NCBI GenBank assembly: GCA_030615145.1
Contig: JAUWZT010000100.1
Coordinates: forward strand, 1 to 12,041
Length of the DNA stretch: 12,041 nucleotides
DNA from: Promethearchaeota archaeon
GTDB taxonomy: Archaea; Asgardarchaeota; Lokiarchaeia; Sigyniarchaeales; SOKP01
Direction: 5' to 3'
The notes under the pieces were generated by a model. The model had not been told where the DNA came from and did not search any database. It saw nothing but the letters and a program-made list of their open reading frames with translations. Each line of letters starts with the position of its first letter. The first letter of the stretch is position 1. The position numbers were made by a program, and so were the translations under genes. Positions 5,251-12,041 of the stretch are shown one piece after another.

Positions 5251-5271
5251 TTCAAAGCTAGATGAATTAAG

Positions 5272-5466
5272 TTGCCAAAAGAGATATTTGACGAAGCGAG
5301 ATTTTTAGAGTTATCAGAGCGAGCTTTTCACTGTCGGGTTAAAAGGTCAAAAGATGTTGTGAAGTTAAAGCTTAGGACAAAGCGACACCTTTTCACTTAT
5401 AAAACTGATCCAGCTACTGCTGATAGACTTGTAAGAAGCATTGGTTGTGATATCATCGAGCTATAA
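5272..5466 (+). CDS. rpl38e: Ribosomal protein L38e (eL38)
   Basis: This 64-aa large-subunit protein starts at TTG. The sequence follows the L38e pattern: MPKEIFDEARFLELSERA, then the basic strand VKRSKDVVKLKLRTKRHLFTY, then DPATADRLVRSIG and a hydrophobic end (CDIIEL). This parallels eukaryotic L38 (MPRKI, KDNVKFKVRC, YLYTL). The TTG reading preserves the family's MP(K/R) N-terminus, and no ATG lies nearby in frame. L38e is found in eukaryotes, TACK and Asgard archaea, making it the best lineage clue in the window. It is the first gene of a plus-strand cluster with the NusA-like gene (35 bp later), pth2 and truD. Confidence 0.93.
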   Translation: MPKEIFDEARFLELSERAFHCRVKRSKDVVKLKLRTKRHLFTYKTDPATADRLVRSIGCDIIEL

Positions 5467-5473
5467 ATAGATG

Positions 5474-5481
5474 ATATATTA
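5474..5481 (+). promoter_or_regulatory. TATA-like box for the NusA-like gene
   Basis: ATATATTA lies about 25 bp before the ATG at 5502, inside the short gap after L38e. The downstream genes may therefore be transcribed separately as well as together. Confidence 0.35.
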
Positions 5482-5501
5482 ATTTTTATGGTTCAAAGTT
5501 A

Positions 5502-6011
5502 ATGAAAAATCTTCCAGCGTGTAAAACATGTGTAAATTCCGGATTTTATTGCACTAGTTGTCAAGATAAACTAGATGCGGGAGCACTTACTCAGTTTGAG
5601 TTAGATTTAGCGAAGGATTTACTTAAATTGGAAGAAAGCGAAAATTTTGGGTTTTTAAACGATATTTCTTTCTATAAAGCTATTGATTTTGAGGATGTTG
5701 TAATCTTAGTGGTTGGTAGGAGAGATAAGATCAAATTCAAACAAAATTTGATTGATTGGATAAAGGAAACTTACGAAATAGACGAAATAATCTTAATTGA
5801 GCAAACTAAAAACCCAAGGCCCGCTTTAGAAAGTTTAATTTCTCCTAATAAATTATTTTCATTAAACGAGATTTTTTTAGCTACTGGGGATATTGAATTT
5901 AAAGGCGTTCTTAATAAAAACGATCAAGATGTAATATTATTTACCCAAGAAGAGCTTGAAGAGTTAGTTTTAGAACTTACTGGTAATGTAATTCGCATTG
6001 AATTTATATAG
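5502..6011 (+). CDS. Zinc-ribbon plus KH-like protein (archaeal NusA-like family)
   Basis: The 169-aa product opens with a four-cysteine zinc ribbon (C7, C10, C17, C20: CKTC and CTSC), followed by a helical linker (ALTQFELDLAKDLLKLEES). Next come two alpha/beta segments: YKAIDFEDVVILVVGRRDK to IILIEQ (about 58-101) and a C-terminal domain ending LTGNVIRIEFI. The order matches the archaeal Zn-ribbon/KH proteins often annotated as NusA-like transcription factors in Thermoproteota and Asgard genomes; this is from memory of the family. Those usually carry a GxxG RNA-binding loop after VVG; here the equivalent position reads KFKQNLIDWI with no glycines, so canonical KH RNA contact may be lost. It lies between L38e and pth2, consistent with a role in translation or transcription. 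The ATG has TATA-like spacing for a leaderless message. Confidence 0.7.
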   Translation: MKNLPACKTCVNSGFYCTSCQDKLDAGALTQFELDLAKDLLKLEESENFGFLNDISFYKAIDFEDVVILVVGRRDKIKFKQNLIDWIKETYEIDEIILIEQTKNPRPALESLISPNKLFSLNEIFLATGDIEFKGVLNKNDQDVILFTQEELEELVLELTGNVIRIEFI

Positions 6012-6063
6012 TTCTAACGAATTTATTTTTTAATTTCTTAATACTAAATAGGTTTAAATTATT

Positions 6064-6420
6064 ATGGATGAATATAAACAAGTTATCTTAATTAGGACAG
6101 ATTTAAAAATGGGTACTGGTAAAAAGTGCGCTCAATCGTGTCATGCTTCAATATCGGCTGCCGATTTAGTTAGAACGCAAAATAAAGCAGTTTGGAAAAA
6201 TTGGAAGAATACAGGCCAAAAGAAGGTAGTTCTACGAGTGAGCGGCATGGAGGATTTGGGAGATATAGTTATTCAATTAGAAAAAAATAACATAATGTAC
6301 TTTTTAGTGAAGGATGCTGGATTAACGCAACTGACTCCTGGAACCACAACAGCTCTTGGTATCGGACCTACACTATCAAAATCTATAGATAAAATAACTG
6401 GAGATTTAAAATTATTGTAA
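6064..6420 (+). CDS. pth2: Peptidyl-tRNA hydrolase, Pth2 type
   Basis: The 118-aa enzyme cleaves the ester bond of peptidyl-tRNAs that drop off ribosomes, freeing tRNA and peptide. The family signatures are intact: RTDLKMGTGKKCAQSCHA (11-28, with K20 and H27), then VKDAGLTQLTPGTTT (82-96, with D84 and the threonines) and the closing GIGP (99-102). Length and motif spacing are normal for archaeal/eukaryotic Pth2, which is unrelated in fold to bacterial Pth. It starts 52 bp after the NusA-like gene and ends 24 bp before truD. No Shine-Dalgarno motif precedes the ATG. Confidence 0.97.
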   Translation: MDEYKQVILIRTDLKMGTGKKCAQSCHASISAADLVRTQNKAVWKNWKNTGQKKVVLRVSGMEDLGDIVIQLEKNNIMYFLVKDAGLTQLTPGTTTALGIGPTLSKSIDKITGDLKLL

Positions 6421-6444
6421 TTTAACACTTTCAGGCTAAATAAA

Positions 6445-7830
6445 TTGGAAAGAAATAACAATAGTACTCATATTTTTCAAAATAAAAACGAGAGAGAACT
6501 TGAAAAAGGCGTAGGAATTGAAATTTATTCCACACCAAGTTTTAGCGGTATTAGTGCTATTTATAAAAAAAAGTATAAAGACTTTATTGTTAAAGAGATA
6601 ACCCGTACAGGGCAAACTCTCGAGATCAGCGGATATGATACTACTATTAGTTTTTCTGAAGATTCAAAAGATAAGTATACGACATTTAATTTAGTGAAAA
6701 TCAACAAAGATACATTTGGAGCAATAAGGATGATTAGTAGAACATTAAAAATACATCCTAATTTAATAGAAGTTTCGGGGTTAAAAGATAAGCGTTCTAT
6801 TAGCGTCCAAAAAGCCTCAATTAAAGGAAATCACGTCGAAAAACTAAAAAAATTAAAGTTAAAAGATATTTTTTTTAGAGGCATAACGCCTACAAGGAAG
6901 CCCGTTAAATTGGGAAGTAATAGGGGTAATCATTTTATAATTACTCTTAGAAATATCGAAAAAAAAGTAAATGAAGAAAAAAGAATTAAGGCTTTATTAA
7001 ACGAGTTACACACTCGTGGTTTTCCTAATTACTACGGACTTCAAAGATTTGGTACTTTTAGGCCTAATTCACACATAGTAGGGCGATTTATATTAGAAGG
7101 TGAATATCAAAAGGCATATGACGAGTTTGTCTTAGCAACTTATTCAACAGAATTACCTCAATCCCAACTAGTACGTGAGGAATTAAAAAAATCTGGTGAC
7201 CTTGAAAAAGCTTACAATTCATTCCCTGAAAGTTTAAATTATGAAAGGGATATGATTAAATACTTATTAGATAATCCAAGAGATTACGAGGGAGCGATTA
7301 ATCATTTACCTAATTATCTTATTAAAATATTAATTAGCTCTTTTCAGTCTTATCTGTTTAATAATATGCTATCGTTAAGACATAAATATGGAAAATCTTT
7401 ATATAAACCAATTAAGGGTGATGTTTTTGTTATCTTAGATGATGATAATGGAAACATTACTAAAATAAAATATACATATGGTGGGTTATACGATAAATTT
7501 TTGCAAGAAGCAAATAATTTAAATCGGGCAAGAATAGTAATACCACTAATAGGGTATAATACAAACTTAGACGATTTCCCTTTGATGAAATCTATACTTT
7601 TAGAAATTCTCGATAAGGAGCAAATTTCTGCAGAATTATTTAATAACGAATTACTATATACTTATGAATTTAAAGGCTCTTTTAGGCCGATAATCGGTAA
7701 ACCGCTTGGTTTAAAAATATTAGAATATACTGAAGACGACTGCTTCCAAAATAAGAATAAATTAAAAATCGAATTTTCTCTCCAGAAAGGCTCTTACGCA
7801 ACAATGCTATTGCGTGAAATAATAAAATAA
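6445..7830 (+). CDS. truD: tRNA pseudouridine synthase TruD
   Basis: The 461-aa protein belongs to the TruD/Pus7 family, which converts U13 of tRNA (and other RNA sites in Pus7) to pseudouridine. Motifs in order: KYKDFIVKEI near the N-terminus; SGLKDKRSISVQKAS with the catalytic aspartate at about D115; NYYGLQRFG (195-203) with HIVGRFIL after it; SFQSYLFNNMLS in the insertion region; and a C-terminal FSLQKGSYATMLLREIIK. All are intact. The start is TTG at 6445. No in-frame ATG exists before the conserved GIEIYSTPSFSG region, and the N-terminal extension before it is about 23 residues of low complexity, so the exact start is uncertain. Its stop lies 4 bp from the stop of the convergent methyltransferase. 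Confidence 0.95.
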   Translation: MERNNNSTHIFQNKNERELEKGVGIEIYSTPSFSGISAIYKKKYKDFIVKEITRTGQTLEISGYDTTISFSEDSKDKYTTFNLVKINKDTFGAIRMISRTLKIHPNLIEVSGLKDKRSISVQKASIKGNHVEKLKKLKLKDIFFRGITPTRKPVKLGSNRGNHFIITLRNIEKKVNEEKRIKALLNELHTRGFPNYYGLQRFGTFRPNSHIVGRFILEGEYQKAYDEFVLATYSTELPQSQLVREELKKSGDLEKAYNSFPESLNYERDMIKYLLDNPRDYEGAINHLPNYLIKILISSFQSYLFNNMLSLRHKYGKSLYKPIKGDVFVILDDDNGNITKIKYTYGGLYDKFLQEANNLNRARIVIPLIGYNTNLDDFPLMKSILLEILDKEQISAELFNNELLYTYEFKGSFRPIIGKPLGLKILEYTEDDCFQNKNKLKIEFSLQKGSYATMLLREIIK

Positions 7831-7834
7831 AGAA

Positions 7835-9382
7835 CTAATTAATGCTTATTTCATATTCTTGCGAGGTCTCATTTCCAAGAATATCAATTACCTTTACTGA
7901 TATTTGATATTTACCTGATTTTTCATAGTAATATTGATATGATGTTAAATCCAATTTACGGTTTTTTGGTGTTCTGTATGAAATCCACATCACGTTAAAA
8001 TAACTATTTTGACTATTAAAATCAATCGTCCAACTATCTATCCAATCAGAAAAAGATAATATCTTTTTTTTAAGTTTATTCTCAATTAAATCTAAATTTG
8101 GAACAAAATAGTCTATTAATTCAATTGATACCTTATTATTGTCTTTTATTATCTTAATTTCAAATTTTACATCTTGAAATAGAGTTTTTTTTTTTGTCTT
8201 TTGAATGTTATTCACTAAAAATTCATCATAAGCGTTAATATCTTGGAGATTTTTGTTAACACTTAAAATTTTGAATGGATAAGGATTTTTTTTATATTTT
8301 TTTTCCCAATTAATAAGATCGTTACTATTATAAATGTCAAGGATTCTCTTGCGGCTTATGTTTATCGCGTGTTTTGCCATATCTGAACCAATCCATCGCC
8401 TACCAAGTTTTTCTGCTACTGCTAATGTTGTGCCCGAGCCACAGAAAAAATCTGCTACTATGTCTGTTTCGTTAGAAGATGCAAGGATAATTCTTTTCAA
8501 TAATCTTTCTGGCTTTTGAGTTGAAAAAGCTTGATATTCTAAAGTATTTGCTCTAATATATGGAACATCGTTCCATAAATCTCGAGGAAAAATACCCTTT
8601 TCTCGAATATATACTTTTCGCGATAATTTTTTACCATTATGACTTCCTCCTCTGTAATAATACGTCCCAATTTCGTCTTTTTTAAGAGCATTTTTAACCC
8701 GGTTTGAATATTCCATGTAAATCTTTGGGTCGTCGTTAAATACGTAATCATTCGATTTTGTATAAAATAATACCACATCATAAGAACGAATAAAAAAACG
8801 TCTCGTTTTCGCCGATGCAGCTGGATAAGCCCATATTATTTCATTTCTAAAATTATCTATACCAAAGATTTCGTCCATAATTATTTTTATGTAATGAGAA
8901 ACATGCCAATCTAAATGCACGTAAATGCTTCCATCTTCAGCAAGTAACTCTTTCATTAGTACTAATCTTTCGTATAAAAAATTGATATATGCATCTATTC
9001 CTCCCTTCCACGTGTCTGAGTAAGCCATATTAATCTCAAAAGCGTTGTTTTCACCTATTAGCGTTTTGAGTTTGAAATTACCTCCAGTTGCGAAAGGAGG
9101 ATCGATGTATATTATTTTGATCTTGTTTGAAAATTTTTTTATCAGCGAATTTATAACATTTCTATTATCACCCCAAATTAAGAGATTATCCCAATCATTG
9201 ACTTTAAATTGGGGTGTTTGGTTATTTTCAGTATTTTTTTGAATTAATTCAATATTAGATATGAATTTATTTATTGTGGGGTTTCTTATTGATTCCAATA
9301 CTTGGAAAGGATAAGATATTTGAGTTTCATGTGTTTTAGACTTTTCAAATTTATCTTTATTTTTCCAATATAGATTTGGCAT
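7835..9382 (-). CDS. Beta-class site-specific DNA methyltransferase with C-terminal beta-sandwich-like extension
   Basis: The 515-aa protein methylates adenine N6 or cytosine N4 in DNA using S-adenosylmethionine. The catalytic motif IV, IYIDPPF (91-97), precedes the AdoMet-binding motif I, DFFCGSGTT (311-319). That is the beta-class order seen in type III Mod-like and CcrM-like enzymes. STQKPERLLKRII (287-299) and GSDMAKHAINISRKRI (332-347) complete the cofactor site, and the target-recognition region probably spans about 190-285. After residue 400 a separate domain ends with YYYEKSGKYQISVKVIDILGN, a PKD/Ig-like beta-sandwich pattern. No nuclease, helicase or second methylase subunit is encoded nearby, so it appears solitary. 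It interrupts a run of plus-strand translation genes on the opposite strand, suggesting insertion. Exact specificity cannot be read from sequence. Confidence 0.93.
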   Translation of the reverse strand: MPNLYWKNKDKFEKSKTHETQISYPFQVLESIRNPTINKFISNIELIQKNTENNQTPQFKVNDWDNLLIWGDNRNVINSLIKKFSNKIKIIYIDPPFATGGNFKLKTLIGENNAFEINMAYSDTWKGGIDAYINFLYERLVLMKELLAEDGSIYVHLDWHVSHYIKIIMDEIFGIDNFRNEIIWAYPAASAKTRRFFIRSYDVVLFYTKSNDYVFNDDPKIYMEYSNRVKNALKKDEIGTYYYRGGSHNGKKLSRKVYIREKGIFPRDLWNDVPYIRANTLEYQAFSTQKPERLLKRIILASSNETDIVADFFCGSGTTLAVAEKLGRRWIGSDMAKHAINISRKRILDIYNSNDLINWEKKYKKNPYPFKILSVNKNLQDINAYDEFLVNNIQKTKKKTLFQDVKFEIKIIKDNNKVSIELIDYFVPNLDLIENKLKKKILSFSDWIDSWTIDFNSQNSYFNVMWISYRTPKNRKLDLTSYQYYYEKSGKYQISVKVIDILGNETSQEYEISIN

Positions 9383-9434
9383 TTTTAATTAATTATAAGA
9401 TAACAAAAAATTTATTGTTAATTTCCTTTTCAAA

Positions 9435-9446
9435 TTTAATCTAAAT
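9435..9446 (+). promoter_or_regulatory. TATA-like box for aspS
   Basis: TTTAATCTAAAT sits roughly 20-27 bp before the ATG at 9462, consistent with leaderless initiation. The same 79-bp gap must also contain the divergent promoter of the methyltransferase; an AATAAATT stretch near 9408-9416 is a candidate. Confidence 0.4.
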
Positions 9447-9461
9447 AAAACTTGAGATTTT

Positions 9462-10793
9462 ATGGTTACTATGTCTATTGATGAGATGAATGGTTGGAGG
9501 AAAACTCACTATACAAGGGATGTTACGCCTGAATTAGCCGGTCAAGAGGTAATTCTTGGTGGATGGGTAAGAAATTATCGAGATCTTGGAGGTCTGAAGT
9601 TTATAAACTTCCAAGATAAATATGGCGAACGACAGATTACTTTAAAAAAAGGAGTCGTTTCAGATGAGTTATTTGAAAAAGCAAAAGTTGGTTATCAATA
9701 CTGTCTTATGATAAAAGGTAAAGTGAAAAAATTTGAAAAGGCACCAGGTGGGATTGAAATTATTCCAACTGAAATTAAAATTTTAAATAGGACTCCTGAT
9801 AAACTTCCAATTGATATGACAGGAGAAACAATTTCAGACCTTGATCTTAGACTTAATAATAGAGCGTTAGATTTGAGATCTTTAAGAAATCAAGCAATTT
9901 TTGAAATCCGTGGGCAGGTGTTAATGTCAATTAGGACCTTTCTACTCAAACAAGATTTTACAGAAATAACTACCCCTAAGATAATAGGTTCCGCGACTGA
10001 GGGGGGTACAGAGTTATTTCCAATTATGTATTTCGATAAAGAGGCGTTTTTAATACAATCTGCTCAATTATACAAAGAACAGTTAGGTGGAGTATATGAA
10101 AGGGTATTTGAAATTAGTCCTGCCTTTAGAGCTGAGAAAAGTCATACGAAAAGGCATTTATGCGAGATTTTCACGTTAGATGTTGAGATGTCTTTTGCTG
10201 ACATGAATGATGTTCAAAAAATTTTAGAAGAATTGGTTTATAATGTTGTAGAAGATGTTCGAGAAAATAAAATGCCTGCTTTGAAAGTTTTAAATATGGA
10301 AGATAAAACTATAGTTCCAAAATTACCTTTTCCTCGCTACAAATACGATGAAATCATTGAATTAGTTGCTAATAAATTTGGAATAACTATTGAATGGGGA
10401 GAAGATATTTCTACAGAAGCATATCGTAAACTAGGTGAAGAATTAACGGGATATTACTATATAACTCATTGGCCAATGGAAATAAAGCCATTTTATATTT
10501 TACCGTCAAATAATCCAAAATATAGCGAATCTTTTGATCTTCAAATGGGATGGCTTGAATTAACTTCGGGAGGAACAAGAGTTCACAATAAACAACAATT
10601 AATTGATGCTATTGAAGCTAAAGGATTAAATCCCGCATCTTTTGAATCACATGTAAATGTGTTTGGTTTTGGAATGCCACCTCATGCGGGTTTTGGCTTA
10701 GGAATAGCTCGTTGGATAACCTTTATATGTGGTCTTGATGACATTCGGGAAGCAGTAATGTATCCTCGAACACCCGATCGCCTTACTCCATAA
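9462..10793 (+). CDS. aspS: Aspartyl-tRNA synthetase (archaeal type, possibly non-discriminating)
   Basis: The 443-aa class IIb synthetase charges tRNA with aspartate. It has an N-terminal OB-fold anticodon-binding domain (LGGWVRNYRDLGGLKF at 32-47). The catalytic core contains TPKIIGSATEGGTELFP (171-187), QSAQLYKE, motif 2 FRAEKSHTKRHLCE (222-235), then LDVEM. Motif 3 is GFGLGIARW (410-418, R417), ending in YPRTPDRLTP. Length is normal for archaeal AspRS. At the two OB-fold positions linked to tRNA discrimination in archaeal AspRS, this protein has R37 and P95. The discriminating Thermococcus enzyme has Trp and Lys; a Pro at the second site is associated with non-discriminating enzymes. It may therefore also make Asp-tRNA(Asn) for amidation. 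A second in-frame ATG lies three codons in; the first is kept because of its TATA spacing. Confidence 0.95.
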   Translation: MVTMSIDEMNGWRKTHYTRDVTPELAGQEVILGGWVRNYRDLGGLKFINFQDKYGERQITLKKGVVSDELFEKAKVGYQYCLMIKGKVKKFEKAPGGIEIIPTEIKILNRTPDKLPIDMTGETISDLDLRLNNRALDLRSLRNQAIFEIRGQVLMSIRTFLLKQDFTEITTPKIIGSATEGGTELFPIMYFDKEAFLIQSAQLYKEQLGGVYERVFEISPAFRAEKSHTKRHLCEIFTLDVEMSFADMNDVQKILEELVYNVVEDVRENKMPALKVLNMEDKTIVPKLPFPRYKYDEIIELVANKFGITIEWGEDISTEAYRKLGEELTGYYYITHWPMEIKPFYILPSNNPKYSESFDLQMGWLELTSGGTRVHNKQQLIDAIEAKGLNPASFESHVNVFGFGMPPHAGFGLGIARWITFICGLDDIREAVMYPRTPDRLTP

Positions 10794-10845
10794 GTCTTAT
10801 ATTTTTGAGATAATTTATTATTTTAATTAATTTTTTTTTATAATT

Positions 10846-11754
10846 ATGTCGAACGATTGGATAGAATCTTACATTAGAGCTGGTAAAGCTGTTATAGCTG
10901 CCAAAAAGGTTGCTGTAAAATTAATAAAACCAGGAGTTCCATTCTTAGAAATTGCTAATAAATGTGAGGAAGAAATATTAAATCACGGTTGTGAGTTATC
11001 CTTTCCAATTAATATGTCTATAGATGAGGTAGCTGCTCATTATAGTCCGCCGATCGATGATAGTACTATTGTACCTAATAATGGATTATTGAAAATCGAT
11101 ATGGGTTCTCACTATGACGGTTATATTGCCGATTCAGCAATAACAATTAATATAAATAACGACGAAACGCTTCAAAATATTATCGACGCCGCTCAAGAAG
11201 CCCTTGAAGCCGCAATTGAAATTTTTAAACCTGGCACAAAATTATACGAATTAGGAGATGTAATTGTTAAAGCAATTAAAAATCGTGGATTAGAACCAAT
11301 TTATAATCTTGGAGGCCACGAATTGAAACGATATACCTTGCATGCAGGTCCATTTATTCCAAATTATAAAGCTATAAGCCATAATCAAACTTTAAAACCT
11401 GGAGATGCTTATGCGTGTGAACCATTTGCTACTTCTGGCCAAGGTATAGTAGAAAATGGTCCTAAATCTTATATTTATCGGTTTAAAAAAGCAAAGAAGG
11501 GTTTACCCTTTATAGAGAAGAATTATATGGATCAAATAAGCAAATTAACTAAAAAACTACCTTTTTCGCCCCGTTTGCTAGAAAAGCATAATATCATCCC
11601 AAAAAATAAGATTCAAAGAACAATTGATGTTTTTGTTCGCAAAAAAATTCTAGATCATTATCCACTATTAATAGAAAAAACTAAAAAACCAGTTGCTCAA
11701 CAAGAACACACCATTATAATCGATATGGATGGAAATCCTATTGTTACAACATAA
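10846..11754 (+). CDS. map: Methionine aminopeptidase, type II
   Basis: The 302-aa cytoplasmic enzyme removes N-terminal methionine from nascent proteins. All five metal ligands of the pita-bread fold are in place: D85 (KIDMG), D96 (YIADSA), H158 (NLGGHEL), E192 (YACEPFAT) and E287 (AQQEHT). H65 (VAAHYSPP) is the substrate-facing histidine. The insertion between H158 and the last glutamate, with a winged-helix-like segment about 205-275, marks the type II form of archaea and eukaryotes. Length is close to the archaeal norm. It follows aspS by 52 bp, with an AT-rich TATA-like stretch around 10811-10825. The next gene's start overlaps its 3' end by 26 bp, suggesting coupled translation. Confidence 0.97.
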   Translation: MSNDWIESYIRAGKAVIAAKKVAVKLIKPGVPFLEIANKCEEEILNHGCELSFPINMSIDEVAAHYSPPIDDSTIVPNNGLLKIDMGSHYDGYIADSAITININNDETLQNIIDAAQEALEAAIEIFKPGTKLYELGDVIVKAIKNRGLEPIYNLGGHELKRYTLHAGPFIPNYKAISHNQTLKPGDAYACEPFATSGQGIVENGPKSYIYRFKKAKKGLPFIEKNYMDQISKLTKKLPFSPRLLEKHNIIPKNKIQRTIDVFVRKKILDHYPLLIEKTKKPVAQQEHTIIIDMDGNPIVTT

Positions 11755-12041
11755 AGATACAAATAAGGAAAACATCACAAGTGTTATACTATGTGCCGGT
11801 GAAGGCACTCGTGTTAGAGATATTGCAAAACATATTCCAAAGCCACTGATTAAAATCAAATCTTTAAATAATCAAACCATTCTTTCGCATTTAATTTCCA
11901 GTTTAATCAATTTAGAGATTGAACCAATTGTAGTGGTAACAGGTCATTTAGGTGAGCAAATTGAAGATTTTGTAAATTCTTACCAGATAAAATATAAATG
12001 TAAAAAAAATAAAATATTAGTAAATCGCTCTGGAGTTCAAT
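11729..12041 (+). CDS. NTP transferase (sugar-phosphate or choline-phosphate nucleotidyltransferase family), 5' part only
   Basis: This is open to the window edge, with 104 residues visible. VILCAGEGTRVRDIAKHIPK followed by PLIKI (residues about 19-43) is the glycine-rich nucleotide-binding signature of the NTP_transferase family, whose members activate sugar-1-phosphates or phosphocholine with NTPs. IVVVTGHLGEQIEDFV follows as the next conserved strand-helix. The family is clear but the substrate is not, since the specificity-determining parts lie beyond the window. The ATG at 11729 overlaps map by 26 bp; a TTG at 11741 is an alternative start, giving a shorter N-terminus ahead of the signature. 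Confidence 0.88.
   Translation, partial: MEILLLQHKDTNKENITSVILCAGEGTRVRDIAKHIPKPLIKIKSLNNQTILSHLISSLINLEIEPIVVVTGHLGEQIEDFVNSYQIKYKCKKNKILVNRSGVQ

Noticed and set aside
6273..6461. Minus-strand 62-aa ORF over the end of pth2
   Set aside because: It is antisense to the conserved Pth2 C-terminus and has no independent evidence.
8334..9242. ORFs at 8334-8519 (+), 8539-8781 (-) and 9045-9242 (+)
   Set aside because: All lie inside the methyltransferase gene in other frames; the methyltransferase has intact catalytic motifs.
11668..11859. Minus-strand 63-aa ORF
   Set aside because: It is antisense to the end of map and the start of the nucleotidyltransferase, both of which carry family motifs.
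1..12041. CRISPR arrays, tRNA or rRNA genes
   Set aside because: I saw no regularly spaced repeats, no tRNA T-loop/anticodon-arm pattern and no rRNA-like sequence on either strand.

Overview
The window looks like the chromosome of an archaeon, most probably an Asgard (Lokiarchaeota-like) lineage or a relative near the TACK/Asgard divide. The evidence is a group II chaperonin (thermosome), archaeal-type Pth2, archaeal AspRS, type II methionine aminopeptidase, archaeal/eukaryotic TruD, and ribosomal proteins L40e and L38e. L38e is known from TACK and Asgard archaea and from eukaryotes, and is typically missing from Euryarchaeota. The DNA is AT-rich, and many genes have a TATA-like box about 25 bp before the start codon, which suggests leaderless transcripts. 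The lineage call is inference; no marker here fixes it.

Region 1-2235 is an accessory island. A 78-bp direct repeat (76/78 identical) lies at 1-78 and 1903-1980. Between the copies is a 638-bp element (177-814) bounded by perfect 43-bp inverted repeats, each with a CG-alternating core that stands out in this AT-rich DNA. The element carries one small ORF and a long stretch with no gene. Next to it is a 302-aa protein that combines an HELFH zinc-metallopeptidase-like domain with a probable beta/gamma-crystallin-like domain. Short ORFs or gene fragments overlap both direct-repeat copies, on both strands.

Region 2236-2952 holds two small hypothetical genes. The second (2728-2952) has a Shine-Dalgarno-like GGAG at normal spacing in front of ATA, where an ATG would be expected.

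Region 2985-7830 is informational core: the thermosome and L40e on the minus strand, then L38e, a zinc-ribbon/KH-like (archaeal NusA-like) protein, Pth2 and TruD on the plus strand, closely spaced. These serve protein folding, ribosome structure, peptidyl-tRNA recycling and tRNA/RNA pseudouridylation.

Region 7835-9382 is a solitary beta-class DNA methyltransferase on the opposite strand. It is inserted tail-to-tail against truD (4 bp between stop codons), has a C-terminal beta-sandwich-like extension, and has no visible restriction partner. It is followed by aspS (9462-10793), methionine aminopeptidase (10846-11754) and the 5' part of a sugar-phosphate/choline-phosphate-type nucleotidyltransferase that overlaps map and runs off the window.

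The most unusual content is the inverted-repeat element with its Z-DNA-prone ends, the direct-repeat-flanked cassette, the zincin/crystallin-like fusion and the ATA-start gene. No complete new multi-gene system is demonstrable from this window alone.
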